Below, piece by piece: positions 43,742-55,263 of a stretch of 64,000 nt of DNA. Each line of letters begins with the position of its first letter. The stretch's first letter is position 1. Below the pieces are notes generated by a model. That model worked only from the letters and a program-made list of their open reading frames with translations, had not been told where the DNA came from and searched no databases. The position numbers were made by a program, and so were the translations under genes. Source of the stretch: Gibbula magus (taxonomy: Eukaryota; Mollusca; Gastropoda; Trochida; Trochidae); the NCBI GenBank assembly GCA_936450465.1, contig OW388300.1, positions 48,721,378-48,785,377 of the forward strand, given 5' to 3'.

Positions 43742-46520
43742 CTCACTCGCAGCTGATCAGGCAGTAGCTAACGGACATGTGACTACCACACCCCTTCAGC
43801 CGACCTTTGACCTGTCGCGATCAGTCAGACAGCCTATCAGTCGTGATGAGAGAGGATGCACCACAAGGCAACGATCCACCTTTCTCAATGTTGCAAGTGT
43901 TCATGTCACCAATCAGCTTTGGTTGATCTTCTTGACATTGTATCCATTCAAGGATATTTTAATTCAAGGAATTTACAGTTTTGTTGGTGTTTTCATTGAA
44001 ATTTGACAAGTGAAATTTTAAAATGAAATTCATTGTTGGAATATCCTCTTATATTTGCAGCAAGTATGTTCAATATGCCATGTTGCTTGATAATATGTCA
44101 AATTTTATCTTTCATCAGGTTAAGCAATCAAACTTTGTTACTTTTGTTTCGTTTTACTGGACATGTGGGGTGCTTTTCACTTCCTGTGAAAGTCTGTCCA
44201 GGCAAACATTCATTGTGTAAGGGAGGTAACTCTATGGAAGGGAGGTAACTGTGTACATTGACTTCCTGGGCATAAACAAGTAACATCAGAAATCCTTGCA
44301 AAGACATTCATTCTTCTTCTGTTATACTGATTATACAAACACCTATCTCCAAATAAAGCTATACAATTTGTTTCATGCAAGCTGTATTCATGTTTTCTTA
44401 GCCAATTATGATATTTTGTTGCAGTTTTGTTTTCTTAAATTGTGTTTGAAAAATGTATTCACACCATTTGAATGGTTCTTGATTTGTACATTGCTTTCAA
44501 TAATAGTGCATTTCAACTGCTACTCCCTAAAGATGAAGTGCTACCTTAGAATTGTTTATTTTGTAAATAATGTCCAAATAATGGGCGGGTTTCAACTCAT
44601 TTACAATATTACTTGTTTCAGTTAACACAATCAAAGGATGAGTTACAATACTGGTATAAAAGGAAACTTTTCAACAAATGTTTAGCAGTATTAAGTTTGT
44701 GATGCTTGTAAATTTAGGTTTAGAGAGAACGATGTAGATTCGTAGAGAGATACATGTCAAAATACTCTGTAAATGTCAACTATTTGTTCATTTAATTTGT
44801 TCCGTTTAAATTGAATGATATTTATTTGTAATCTATTCGTTCCATATGCAGAAATTTTAATCAGAAATCTTAATCCAGAAAAGAAAGACAATTTCCTGCA
44901 TACTCTGTTTTTGATGATGAATGATTATTTTAAAATTTGCTGACCTTGTGAAAATGTACACAAGCATCATAGCCAGTCATAGTGGAGGTACTTCCAGACA
45001 TGTAGCGTTATTTATTAGTTTGATGTAAATTTCAGTGAATGATGTTTTGTATTTACCTTTTCTACTGAATATATATCACAGTGTATAGTATTCATCTGAC
45101 AGATGCATGCTCTCATCATCATTGTCCTGCTGCACATAAAGGGAACCGTTTCACAAAGCAGTTGAAGCAGTAGATACGTCACAATCTGTTGAGAGATGGT
45201 GATGGTTGATCGCGAGGCAGTGTATGAAATAAGACCCAGAGGTGTTAGTCTACTGAACAACACCCCCTCCCCCCAAATTTTGCATGTAATATTGATGGAC
45301 CTCTCAAAACCCTGTCCTTTTAATTTGTGAACCCCTTTTTGGAAAATTTTGGATCAGCTTATTAGCCTAAACCTAGATCATACATTGCATTTCTTTTATC
45401 AAGGCTGTGTATAAGTTAAGCATTATGTTGACCAATTGCTCATTTGGAGTGGCTTTTTTCAAGCTTATTTCTTACACTGATTAATACTTGGACTGCTTAC
45501 TGAAACGACATCCTCAGTCAGATTTTCAAACCTCTGCTCGAGACAGGGTCCAACATTGGCGCTTTATGTGACATGAGCTTTGAAAATTTGAAGAGCAGAA
45601 AGTCGTCTTGTGCCAAGGTTACCTTTGTGAGTTACCGTAAGACTTTCGTGTTACAGGACGATTTTTCTCATCAACATTCACACATTGTACAACATATTGT
45701 ATCTATCAATATCAGCATGCAGGTGTTATCTGATTCAGGGCTCTACTTCTTGATGTATTTGGCCTATAAACCATGATTATTTTGTTCTTTCTTATTTGAT
45801 TCATGTGATGTGATTGGATAATGCATTTGTGCAATTCCAAACAGCATTTCTACTAATAATTATTTCCTTTGACACTCGAACAGTTAGAATACAACATGAT
45901 AGCATCATTTGTGGTAAAGTTCTTTTGTGAGGGTTTCAGTGTCGTCAAATTATTTTGATACGAACAAAGCAAGATGTTTGATCAAATTAACTTCTGTAAT
46001 TGATCAGCTGGAATATCATGAAAGTAGTTTCAGTACTCTTTTGTATGTGCATTAGAAGTGCATTTAGAACATAAACTTCCATTTGTGTTGGACAAGTAGT
46101 GGATGAGAAATGAAAAAGACTATCAATAGATATTTGAGACTAGTGTAAATTGTGAGAATAGGACCTGTGATTTGTAATCACTGTGGATTAATGCTGTATG
46201 GGTCAGTGATCAACTTGTTCCTTCCCATTGTAAATATGTAGCAGCAACACAAGGCTAACCATGCTATATAAAGTGTACCGGTAATGATTTGTAACCTAGA
46301 CCAGCTAGCAAGCTTCTGTATATGTGTAGATCATTTACGCAGTACCCATGGCAAGCAAGTTGTAATGCAGTATGCAACTTGTCTGTAACAAGAATGTAAG
46401 AGTATAATTATCAGCTTTGTTCTCAATATTTGTGAATACAGGGTCACGGTTAGGTTATTATAGATCAAACAACATGACTTTTCTTGCCCTGTCAAACTGA
46501 ACTTCAGGCAACATGTCAAA
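43742..46520. other. Downstream of Ral: possible 3' UTR, otherwise nothing recognised
   Basis: The first 200 bases are less AT-rich than the surroundings and could be 3' UTR. GGGAGGTAACT occurs twice at 44221-44249. Open frames up to 109 codons at 44296-44625 show no domain and are not supported. Confidence 0.45.
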
Positions 46521-46524
46521 AAAC

Positions 46525-46885
46525 CTTTAGCCCGGTGGTTCATGCATTTACATTCAGACTAAGTGGTCTGGGGTTCGAATCACACCAGGGGCAAGGCAAC
46601 TATTTCTTCTTTTTTGATACCATTCTACTAACAAACCTTAGCCCTTAGATGATCTTTGCTGATTGATAATTGCCTTAAGCTGGGTTAGTTGAATGGGGCC
46701 TAATCTTAAATGATAAAGGTTAGCATGTATTGTTACAGTGACTTTCAGTGAAATACTGTCTGGTCTAGAAGGCTTCACAATAGAACATTGCCAGTGGTCT
46801 TCAGGCTTTCACCATGTAATAATACTAGTCACGATCACTCACCACCATATTAGTGAAGTACTTTTGAAGGTGACGAAACTAAAAA
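46525..46885 (+). mobile_element. Degenerate tRNA-derived SINE
   Basis: AGCCCGGTGGTTCATGCATT and GGGGTTCGAATCACACCAGG plus GGCAAGGCAAC form a decayed tRNA-like head with an intact box B. About 200 bases later CAGGCTTTCACCATGTAATA plus ATACTAGTCACGA matches the SINE 3' part. Confidence 0.55.
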
Positions 46886-47425
46886 TCTCTTCATCCTATC
46901 TAGGTTTAGATCTACGATATCATTGTTATCTACATTCAAAGTGAATGTGTAACCAATGTTTAAATTCAAATGCAGTAGCATGTGTTTCATGATTAAACTC
47001 TCAAGAAAAGTAAATGATTAGTTGATCTGACAGCACTTAATTACCATGATGTTAGATCTCCAATATAGGAGTTATTCTTAATATTTAATTCCATCAAATT
47101 GCTTTCTATGTTCTAGAGCATGTGCAGTGTATAAATGATACCCATTGTGAAGAGACACTTAGGAATCCACTGTCTGTAGGAAACTGTTACTCGTCTTTTG
47201 AAGCATCACAGGTCATCATGTGACAATTTCATTTTAGTTTTATACTACTTTTAAATATTTTGGTGGAAATTATTTAAATATGTATGAATTATTGCCTTGT
47301 CAAAATGCCCAGTAATTTCATTAAATAATGCATCTTTTGTAAATGCTCTGAGTGTTGTTTGTTTACTTGAGTCCAAAAGAAGATTGATCAGTGAACTACA
47401 GAAGAAAGTGTTTGGCATACTAAGA

Positions 47426-47593
47426 GAGTACCACCCATGGTTCGCTAGTTCCAGCCGATGCTCGCAGGTTTCACCGCAATGCATAGCCACATGGCGTTGC
47501 CTGCTTTCTCCCTGCCATAATACTAGCAGCCGCGATATAAGTGAAATACTCTTGAAAGCGGCATTAAACTCCAACTCACCTCACCTCACCTCA
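47426..47593 (+). mobile_element. SINE 3' half
   Basis: It matches the second half of the full SINE: GAGTACCACCCATGGTTCGC, ATGCATAGCCACATGGCGTT, CCATAATACTAGCAGCCGCG, AAAGCGGCATTAAACTCCAA and a CTCACCTCACC tail. The head is missing. Confidence 0.85.
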
Positions 47594-47920
47594 AACTTAC
47601 CAACCAATACTGTTCCACAGGACGTGTGTGAGATCCAGCATTATTATACCTCTATTAAATTTGTAAGAATACCATTGGCCAGTTCACACCACGTGATCGA
47701 AAAATATATTTGTACATTGACCTCCGATTCCAGTGATGAGGTCAGTTTTGTGACAGAAATTTCTGTCAATGACCTGAGATATTGACTCGTCACGTGATTT
47801 GTCACGTGATTGTTTGTTTTGACGTTCGCTTTTAAGATGGCGTCAGCTGATGGGGTGCCTGATTTGACAAATAAGAAAATACATACTGTAGTCTGAAGAA
47901 AGAAAAAAAAAATGTCTGTA

Positions 47921-48107
47921 TAATAAAACACTTAATTACTCATGGTGAGGTCATTATGTGAAATACAAGGACTCTCAGACCTGACTCCCTCGGCGATTTG
48001 ACCTGACCTCGACCTGCGGTCTCGGTCACGTCAGACCTCCTCGGGAGTCAGGTCCTTGTATTTTACATAATGACCTCACCGTGAGTAATTAAGTGTATAA
48101 TATTACA
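47921..48107. mobile_element. Long palindrome, foldback MITE
   Basis: The arm ACACTTAATTACTCATGGTG plus AGGTCATTATGTGAAATACA is repeated inverted with few changes (TGTATTTTACATAATGACCT, CACCGTGAGTAATTAAGTGT). The arms are about 62 bp around a GC-rich centre containing GACCTGACCTCGACCTG. The preceding 150 bases may belong to the same element. Confidence 0.75.
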
Positions 48108-48289
48108 GTACTGACAGTTTGCACAAAGGATTTGAATCAAGTTCCTGACATCACAATTCTTTGAAATCATCATGTACATATATTCATACAAGTATGTTAC
48201 TGTACTCAAAATTGTCAAATATCAAATTAATTTATTGGTTGACACAAACATATGAATGATGAAGTTTAATTCGAATAATTAATATAAGA

Positions 48290-48432
48290 TCTTGCCACTG
48301 CAGCAGTCGTCACTTCATCCAATCAATGATGAGGCTAGTAAAAGTCAGTAAGATTCAATACAGATACTTGTCAGTGATTGTTTGAATCTGTGGAAAGTGA
48401 AGTTCACATTTATATGTAGCCAGGTGCGAGTT
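48290..48432. mobile_element. MITE family B, degraded copy
   Basis: CATCCAATCAATGATGAGGCTAG and GTGAAGTTCACA correspond to internal parts of the family B copy at 13933-14238. The terminal repeats are lost. Confidence 0.5.
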
Positions 48433-48635
48433 TTCGGCAATATCTGATTATAATGAGATTGTTTTCATTTAAACAAAAATGTTTGTTGGGAGCATTTGTC
48501 AGTTTCCTATAGTGACAGTAATCAACTTTCTGCCTTTATGGAAGATAACGGAAACTATTCTTTTTAGATGAAAACGTCGGTATTTCAAACATTATCTAGA
48601 GGGACTGGTAAAGGTTCACTGAGAAATAAAAGCTT

Positions 48636-48930
48636 ACAATCTTGTTTTACTCGTACCTCGGTGGATTTCTGATCTGAGTACTGCACAGTAGAGGTCATGT
48701 CGGGTGACCTTTCATTCTTTCTGCTCATCGGCGACGAGGATAGAAAGCCATCGGATCGACTTGAGTTGTGACAAAGGAGATACCTCACCCAATGTCCTAT
48801 CTAAGATGGCCTTTAAATGGCTGAATTTATTGAAAGTGAAAGACTGAAAGGTCACCTGACATCACCTCTATGGGGAAGTACTCAGACCGACGTACGGCGT
48901 ACGAGTGTTACGTTTGATCTGATTTAAATG
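48636..48930. mobile_element. MITE family B, copy 2
   Basis: The interior matches copy 1 along its length: ACTCGTACCTCGG, TGAGTACTGCACAGTAGAGG, GGATAGAAAGCCATC and GGTCACCTGACAT. It ends with ACGAGTGTTACGTTTGATCT plus GATTTAAAT. The outer part of the left terminal repeat is missing. Confidence 0.75.
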
Positions 48931-49467
48931 AGATTTACAGGTTTAAACACAACCCTATTATCAAATTAAAGGATAGGGCCTATAGGCCAATATCTCTCTA
49001 ACGTTGTCTGTAATCAATACAAGTTGTTGTGACATAATCGAAAAGATATATGCTGACAAAACTCTGTTACTCATGACCTGAATTTTCTGAAGAAAAATAT
49101 GGTCATATTTTGAGGGCTACTTCATAACTGATTTCCAAATAAAGCTAACGGTACATGGAAATGGATACAAGCTTTGCATATGAACCCAGTATGTTATGTG
49201 GACAGTTGTGTGACAGTCTCACAATAAATGAATATTTCAAGTTTGAAATCTGTAGAAGGCGGATTTGGTGAATTGGCAGCAATGGTTATCATTATTTCCA
49301 GGAAATCTTAAAGGAACTTGAAATCTGTGTTGCAATTGTTACATTATATAAATAATTCTATGTATGTAAATATCAATTGAAACATTTTGTGAAATGTATG
49401 TATAAATGTGATTAAATGTATGCTATTCATGTATATAGAGGAAATAAAGACCAGTCATTTATTCATT

Positions 49468-51057
49468 AGCAGCTCCGACTTAGTCGGAGCTGCTATCAGT
49501 TTTTGCGCAGTTTCCGTCGCCGCCGCGTTTTGTATTCGCTATAACTTTTTTCCTAGAAGGTTCTGAGAACTCATATACATAACTTCTTACTTATGCCCTT
49601 GGGGAATTTTTTGACATGTTCATATTCAAGGTCAAAGGTCAAGGTCACGAGTTCTGAAATCGCTAAAAAAATCCTTATAAACACATTAACTTGAAAAATA
49701 TTTGTACTATCAGGCTCTTATTTGGTGTACATCAACTATGGAGAAAGGCCAAAATTTGAAAAGATTTTCACTCACATCTGTCACGGTCACAGTGAGGGCA
49801 CGCCTTAAGCATGTTTTTGCGAAAATGTCTTATTTCAACTAATAACACTTTGAATCATTACATGATTGTTATACACAATGAAAAGTAATCACTGATTGGG
49901 TGACCTTGAATTTTAAAGGTCAAGGTCACGAGGTAGGGTCAAGGTCACCAGTTCTGAAATCACTAAATAACTTTTTTTCCATGAAGGTATCAACACCTCA
50001 TATATATAGCTTCTTTCTTGTACACCTGGGAAAATATTTTGACATGCTCACATTCAAGGTCAAAGGTCAAGGTCATGAGTTCTGAAATCACTACAAAATC
50101 CTTGTAAACACGATAACTTCAACAACTTCTGTGCTATCAGGCCCTTACTTGGTATATATCAAATATGGAGAAAGAGTGAGATTTGAAAAGGTTTTCGCTA
50201 AAATCTGTCCAAGGTCAAGGTCACAGCGAGGTCACAACTTAAGCATGCAGTTACGAACATTCCTTATTTTAACTATTAACACTTTGAATCATTACATGAT
50301 TGTTATACACAATGAAAAGTGATCACTGATTGTGTGACCTTGAAGATCAAAGGTCAAGGTCACTAGATATGGTCATGGTGACCAGTTCTGAAATCTCTAA
50401 GTAACTTTTTTCCAAAATGGTTTTAACATCTCATATACATAGCTTCTTTCTTATTAATCTGGTGAATGATTTTGACATGTTTACATTCAAGGTCAAAGGT
50501 CAAGGTCATGAGTTCTGAAATCACTACAATAGTCCTTGTAAACACGATAACTTCAAACATTTTTGTGCTGTCAGGCTCTTATTTGGTATATATCAACTAT
50601 GGAGAAAGACCAAGATTTGAAAACGTTTTTGCTAAAATCTGTCAACGGTCAAGGTCACAGCAAGGTCACAACTTAAGCGTGCTATTGTGAATATGCCTTA
50701 TGTTAACAATGAACACTTTGGGTCATTGCATGATTGTTATACACAATGAAAAGTAATCATTGATGGTGTGACCTTGAAGGTCAAAGTTCAAGGTCATGAG
50801 ATATTGGTTAAGGCCATGTTAATCTTTTGATACAATTTTGAAATCAGAAATAGGTTTTAAGAACAAAGTTGTGAAAAGTGACCCCAGTGATGATTCAACT
50901 TGTTAGAATAACTTGAATAATGAACAAATTTTTGTAAAAAAAAATTCCCATTTTATTTATGCTGAGGAGAAGGCGGAACAGGGAGACTTTGGAGAAGGCG
51001 AGACCCAAAGTTTCGGAGCTGCTCTGCTTTTGCGATGTCCCGCAAACGCTCTTCTAG
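49468..51057 (+). mobile_element. Helitron-like element with 435-bp internal repeats
   Basis: The left end is a hairpin, AGCAGCTCCGA/TCGGAGCTGCT. Near the right end a stem TTTGCG/CGCAAA is followed 7 bases later by CTAG, then T, as in Helitron 3' termini. Three internal units with period about 435 carry TTACATGATTGTTATACACA near 49857, 50290 and 50726. Each unit has clusters of AAGGTCAAAGGTCAAGGTCA. The element does not encode a Rep/helicase, so it would be mobilised in trans. Confidence 0.65.
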
Positions 51058-51107
51058 TTATAAGAGCGAAAGATATTTTACAATTGTTAGTCAATGTTTG
51101 AATGCCT

Positions 51108-51490
51108 TTATAACTCAACCGTGGTTAGATCACTCATTAGATAACAATGAGTTGGTTACACATATGTGTGATACTACCGCGTGCTGCCGCAACGTCACAA
51201 TCGACGAGTGATGTCATAGGCGTTTTTGGTTGACGTCACAATGTTAGCCGCGCGACTGCAATAGCAGGTGACCTATTTGCAAGTGAGCATCACTAAAACC
51301 GATTTTCTTGCAATTCAACGCTCCTTACATCATTGAGTAATAAATAAAATACTAAACTCGGTCCCGTTTGATAAAATGTTTATGAAACTCGGGAATGGCA
51401 TCGGTATTTAACTCGCTTTCGCTCTTTAAATACCAAACCCTTCACTCGTTTAATAAACATGTTATCAAACGGGACATCGTTTAGTATTCT
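51108..51490 (-). mobile_element. MITE family A, copy 2
   Basis: It is a reverse copy of the 4021-4401 element with the same length and high similarity, including the foldback near its end and TGACGTCA at 51231-51238. It abuts another copy head to tail. Confidence 0.85.
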
Positions 51491-51498
51491 ATATTTTT

Positions 51499-51880
51499 TA
51501 CTTAACCGTGGTGAGATCATTTATTAGATAACAATGAGTTGGTTACACACATGTGTGATGCCACCGCGTGCTGCTGTAACGTCATAATCGGCGCGTGACG
51601 TCATAGTCGTTTTTGGTTGACTTCACAATGTTAGCCGCGCGACTGCAATAGCAGGTGACCTATTTGCAAGTGATCGTCACTAAAACCGATTTTCTTGCAA
51701 TTCAACCCGCCTTACATCATTGAGTAATAAATAAAATACTAAACTCGGTCCCGTTTGGTAACATGTTTATGAAACTCGTGAATGGCATCGGTATTTAACT
51801 CGCTTTCGCTCGTTAAAATACCATAGCATTCACTCGTTTCAAAAACATGTTATCAAACGGGACATTGTTTAGTATTCTAT
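51499..51880 (-). mobile_element. MITE family A, copy 3
   Basis: It has the same orientation as copy 2, about 8 bases away, so the two form a tandem pair. TGACGTCA occurs at 51596-51603, while the site matching 51231 is mutated (TGACTTCA). Confidence 0.85.
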
Positions 51881-52393
51881 ATAAATCATTATGTAAGAAG
51901 TAAATGCGAAGAAAAACCGAGATCATCATGCACATAAAATATAACCACAGTTTCATTAATCACATGCCTTTAATAAAGCACATATTTATATTGATAGTGT
52001 CATCAAAATATTTTACATTTGGTACGATTATGTTTTTCTTGTTAATTGACATACATAGTATTCTGCCCTGTTGCATTATCAATCACATATAAACCTGTAC
52101 GATATGAGTCGATTGACAGTGCGTGAAAATACGCCTGTTTGATATACATCTGGTACATTATTATCAAAAAATTTACATATGAAGATATAGTTACAAGTGA
52201 AACAAATAAGGAAAAACGAGACCACGTTTGACCATTCACTTCCGTACATATTTAAAATACTAAAAAATGTTGTAGTAGATATAATTTCAGAACCACAACT
52301 ATTAAATAAATGAAGCGCCCGAATACTGTGATGAAAGCATAACTGAAAAATGTAACTGTATTCATTCGACAACATGTACTACAATGCCTAACA

Positions 52394-53566
52394 CTAGTTT
52401 CCTTCGATTGGTTGCAAGTCAGCCCACTCTGATGACGATCCATCACTCTTCACGCACCTGTTCCTGATGACGTCACACCGCAGGTACCGGGGACAACAGT
52501 GGATTCCGTCGTAGCAGCAGGTAGCCTGAAGTCCCGGACAGCAAGACCAGTGTCCAAAGCGGCTATGACAGCACGTGTAGTGGTCAGGACAGTAGTGGCT
52601 TCCGTTGCAGTATGTCCGCTCGGGAAGAACCCCTTGCATCATATTTGGCGGGGGAACCTCGAGATGTTCTACAAAGTTGGCGTCGAGATTCTTATGGGGG
52701 TTGATTTTTGAGTTGTCATGGATACTGTTTTGTGGCCAGTCATGGACTTTGGTTTGAATTTCGTCGGCGGTGAACAACGTTTTGGCCGACTTCTTCTTCA
52801 GAATTGGTATTATGTCATCATCATTCTTGTAGCATGTCTTTCCGACGACATTGCAACGGTAACCATTAGGACAACAATGAAAACCGTCTTGACAACACGT
52901 GGCTTTAGGAAGGGTGCAGCATGCCCAAGTACCGGTGCGTTGTTTGCAGCAGGTGTTTCCAGAAGGACAGACATGACTTCTGTCGCAGTATACATGAGCA
53001 GTTCCAGCATCATGTACCGCTGCCACCGGCGCCCTATCTGGTATCACAATTTTATTTTCAGTTGTGAAAGATGGATCTTTCTTCTCCATTGAGACTAAGT
53101 CCCCAGCACGTCTTGCGTCCTCTTCCATGAAAGTCGGCGTCTGGTCCGGGACATTTTTCTCAGTTTCGACTTTCAAAGCTGGAACATTCTTGGTGTATGA
53201 CATTTCATCCGAGTCACGCCTTTGACACTTCCGAGTTATCATGCTACAGTGGTACCCAGATGGGCAACAATGTACACCATCAGGACAACACGTGGCGTTG
53301 AGCAGTGGACAACATGCCCAATATCCCGAGTGACCCCGGCAACATGTGTGGTTGGCTGGACAGTAGTTACCATGCTTGCAGTACACGGGTTGATATTCTG
53401 TTACAGAATCCGAAGTGTATTGTCGTTGTGCATGCTGTCTTCTTAGAAATCTGAGAAGCGAGTCCTGTGCTGATGACCTCTTCATATCATCTTCTGTCCT
53501 CTGGCTCGTCTCTGAGCGGACCTGGATACATGCCACAGCCACCAGCACCAACACTGCCAGTCTCGT
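52394..53566 (-). CDS. Granulin precursor, main coding exon
   Basis: This exon encodes 390 residues plus stop. On the - strand it begins after TTCTGTTCCGTAG, an acceptor, with ACG AGA CTG GCA. A TAG lies immediately upstream in frame and there is no ATG before residue 31, so the start codon must come from another exon. It contains the three granulin domains and both linkers. The last 18 residues after domain 3 are a short acidic tail. Confidence 0.93.
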   Translation of the reverse strand, partial: TRLAVLVLVAVACIQVRSETSQRTEDDMKRSSAQDSLLRFLRRQHAQRQYTSDSVTEYQPVYCKHGNYCPANHTCCRGHSGYWACCPLLNATCCPDGVHCCPSGYHCSMITRKCQRRDSDEMSYTKNVPALKVETEKNVPDQTPTFMEEDARRAGDLVSMEKKDPSFTTENKIVIPDRAPVAAVHDAGTAHVYCDRSHVCPSGNTCCKQRTGTWACCTLPKATCCQDGFHCCPNGYRCNVVGKTCYKNDDDIIPILKKKSAKTLFTADEIQTKVHDWPQNSIHDNSKINPHKNLDANFVEHLEVPPPNMMQGVLPERTYCNGSHYCPDHYTCCHSRFGHWSCCPGLQATCCYDGIHCCPRYLRCDVIRNRCVKSDGSSSEWADLQPIEGN

Positions 53567-55132
53567 CTACGGAACAGAATGTATGCTTAATGAGGAGTAT
53601 AATGAACATTTATCATCCCAAACTGGCACCAACAGTAAATATCACTTGCGTGATATATAGATGCCATTGTGTGCGCCATGCAGTTTTTCGCCTATTACGT
53701 GACATTATTATTACCACTACAGATATTTGGTTTCTTTAATACGAGGTTTTACCCTCTAAAGTAACTGTGAATGATATAAACTATCATTATAAATGGCTAT
53801 TTGAAAAAGTAAAATTCGAAAAAACGTGCTACAGCCCATTTGACAGAACATACCAATGCTATTCAATGCCTATCTACTGTTTCTACTTGAAGGTGCAGAT
53901 CCACAAATACCACAAAAATCGCTGTTACAGTTTGCATCGACTCACGTGATATATTTAAAGCAACACCTATTTATATCGTTACTTTTATTATAAAAAAATT
54001 GAGCATCCACATACGATATGATGACATCTACTTGTACAACATTTATGAAAACTATAGTGTGTTCTGTTCAAATGTACATGGATGATTGCAAATTTCATAG
54101 TTTGTTCAACAAACAGGAAGATGGTTTGGAAATATGGAAATTAGAAGCATCGTCTGCTGGCCTGATAAAATCACTACTTTCAATATTTTATGTGAACATG
54201 AGAACACGTATTGTTTAATGTGACAAAGCTAAACTTAGAAACAAAGTCTGCAAGTCTAAATATACACAATATCAGCTGATCGTTCAAAGATGAAATTAAA
54301 CACACTATCTGCACACACACATTACTAAATAGTTCAAGGATAACATGTTAAGTATTTTCTGCAAGTCTAATTATTCGCAATGAATAAACTATTATTAATA
54401 GATCAAGGATAAAATTAGACATATTGGTTATTGTCTGCAGGTGTTCTACATAAACGCATTATCATTGAATAAATCAAGGCTTAATTTTAAGATATTGTCT
54501 ACAAGTCAAAGTATTATAAATAAACACATTATTATATAACAAATCAAGGATGAAATGAAAGGTACATCCATTGTGTTGTTGGGGGTCACATATTCCAAAC
54601 GTTATAAATAGTGTTACTTTATCGAGAAGTATCGACTGTTACCGAAAAACTGCCATTTTGATGGTAGTCGACTTAGTATATTGACGATATGAAGGTAAAA
54701 GTAATGATTTCTGATCGAAAACCAAACAATGCATCGCGATTGACGCGCGCCAATGGGTCGAGCGTAATTTTGGAATCTTATTTATAACAGACAAAATGAC
54801 AAATTTGAGTTGATAATGTTTAATAGGTCATATAACTACTGTACATGTAAATGGGACGTACATTTTCGGTTTCTATACATGCATAATGATGTTAATCGAT
54901 TTAAATTTAGTAATTAAGATAAATTTGGCGATTTGGAATGAATAGGCAAGCTTGGTGATTGTGTTTGTTCTGTAAACAGCTCATATTGGGAGTTGGAACG
55001 TATTAAAGCCAGATTTAATGAAACGCAATGGATGCACCTTTAAAGATATTGTCTACGGGAGTAAGTATACTAAATATACCTAATATCGTTAGATAAATCA
55101 AAAGTAACAATTAAGCTAATTACCTGCATCAT
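52394..55132 (-). CDS. Granulin precursor (progranulin-like), spliced
   Basis: This is a secreted, cysteine-rich growth factor/lysosomal precursor of the granulin family. Two coding exons give 393 residues: 55132-55124 (Met-Met-Gln) joined in phase 0 to 53566-52394. The N-terminus MMQTRLAVLVLVAVACIQVR is a good signal peptide. Three granulin domains lie at about 64-118, 195-249 and 320-375. Each has all 12 cysteines in the family order, including the HCC core. The linkers of 70-75 residues are charged and contain basic pairs (RR, KKK) that could be cut to release single granulins. Glycosylation sequons occur in domains 1 and 3. In other animals granulin domains are usually split by introns. 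Here all three share one exon. The gene is convergent with Ral. Confidence 0.9.
53567..55123 (-). other. Granulin intron
   Basis: On the - strand it runs from CAG|GTAATT to CCGTAG|ACG. It contains half of a piggyBac-like MITE next to the main exon. The rest is AT-rich with no recognised feature. Confidence 0.65.
53660..53844. mobile_element. piggyBac-like MITE, half copy
   Basis: GCCATGCAGTTTTTCGC, ATATTTGGTTT, TTTTACCCTCTAAAGTAA, ATCATTATAA and the terminal AAAACGTGCTACAGCCC match the right half of the 29626-29984 element in order. The left half is missing. Confidence 0.75.
55124..55132 (-). CDS. Granulin precursor, first coding segment (start codon)
   Basis: On the - strand, CTTAATGATGCAG|GTAATT gives Met-Met-Gln followed by a consensus donor. 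Joining in phase 0 to the main exon completes a signal peptide. The leader upstream is non-coding. The join is a prediction, but it resolves both the missing start and the acceptor seen at the main exon. Confidence 0.7.
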
Positions 55133-55253
55133 TAAGCTCGCCCTGTCCCAGCAGCCCCAGGACCGACTGATCTCTCACACAAACATCCGACTGAACATCC
55201 TGATGATTGTCCTTCATCTGCCGACACTTCATCTGTGTGACTAAACTTCCTCT

Positions 55254-55263
55254 GTCATGTGAC
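55254..55263 (-). promoter_or_regulatory. M-box/CLEAR-like E-box in granulin leader region
   Basis: GTCATGTGAC differs by one base from the palindrome GTCACGTGAC bound by TFEB/MITF-type factors. A CACGTG lies at 55638-55643. Whether the site is in the promoter or the leader depends on the unmapped transcription start. Confidence 0.3.

Noticed and set aside
47297..47785. 162-codon open frame on the + strand
   Set aside because: It runs through a SINE 3' half and its flanks, so it is a chance frame in repeat DNA.
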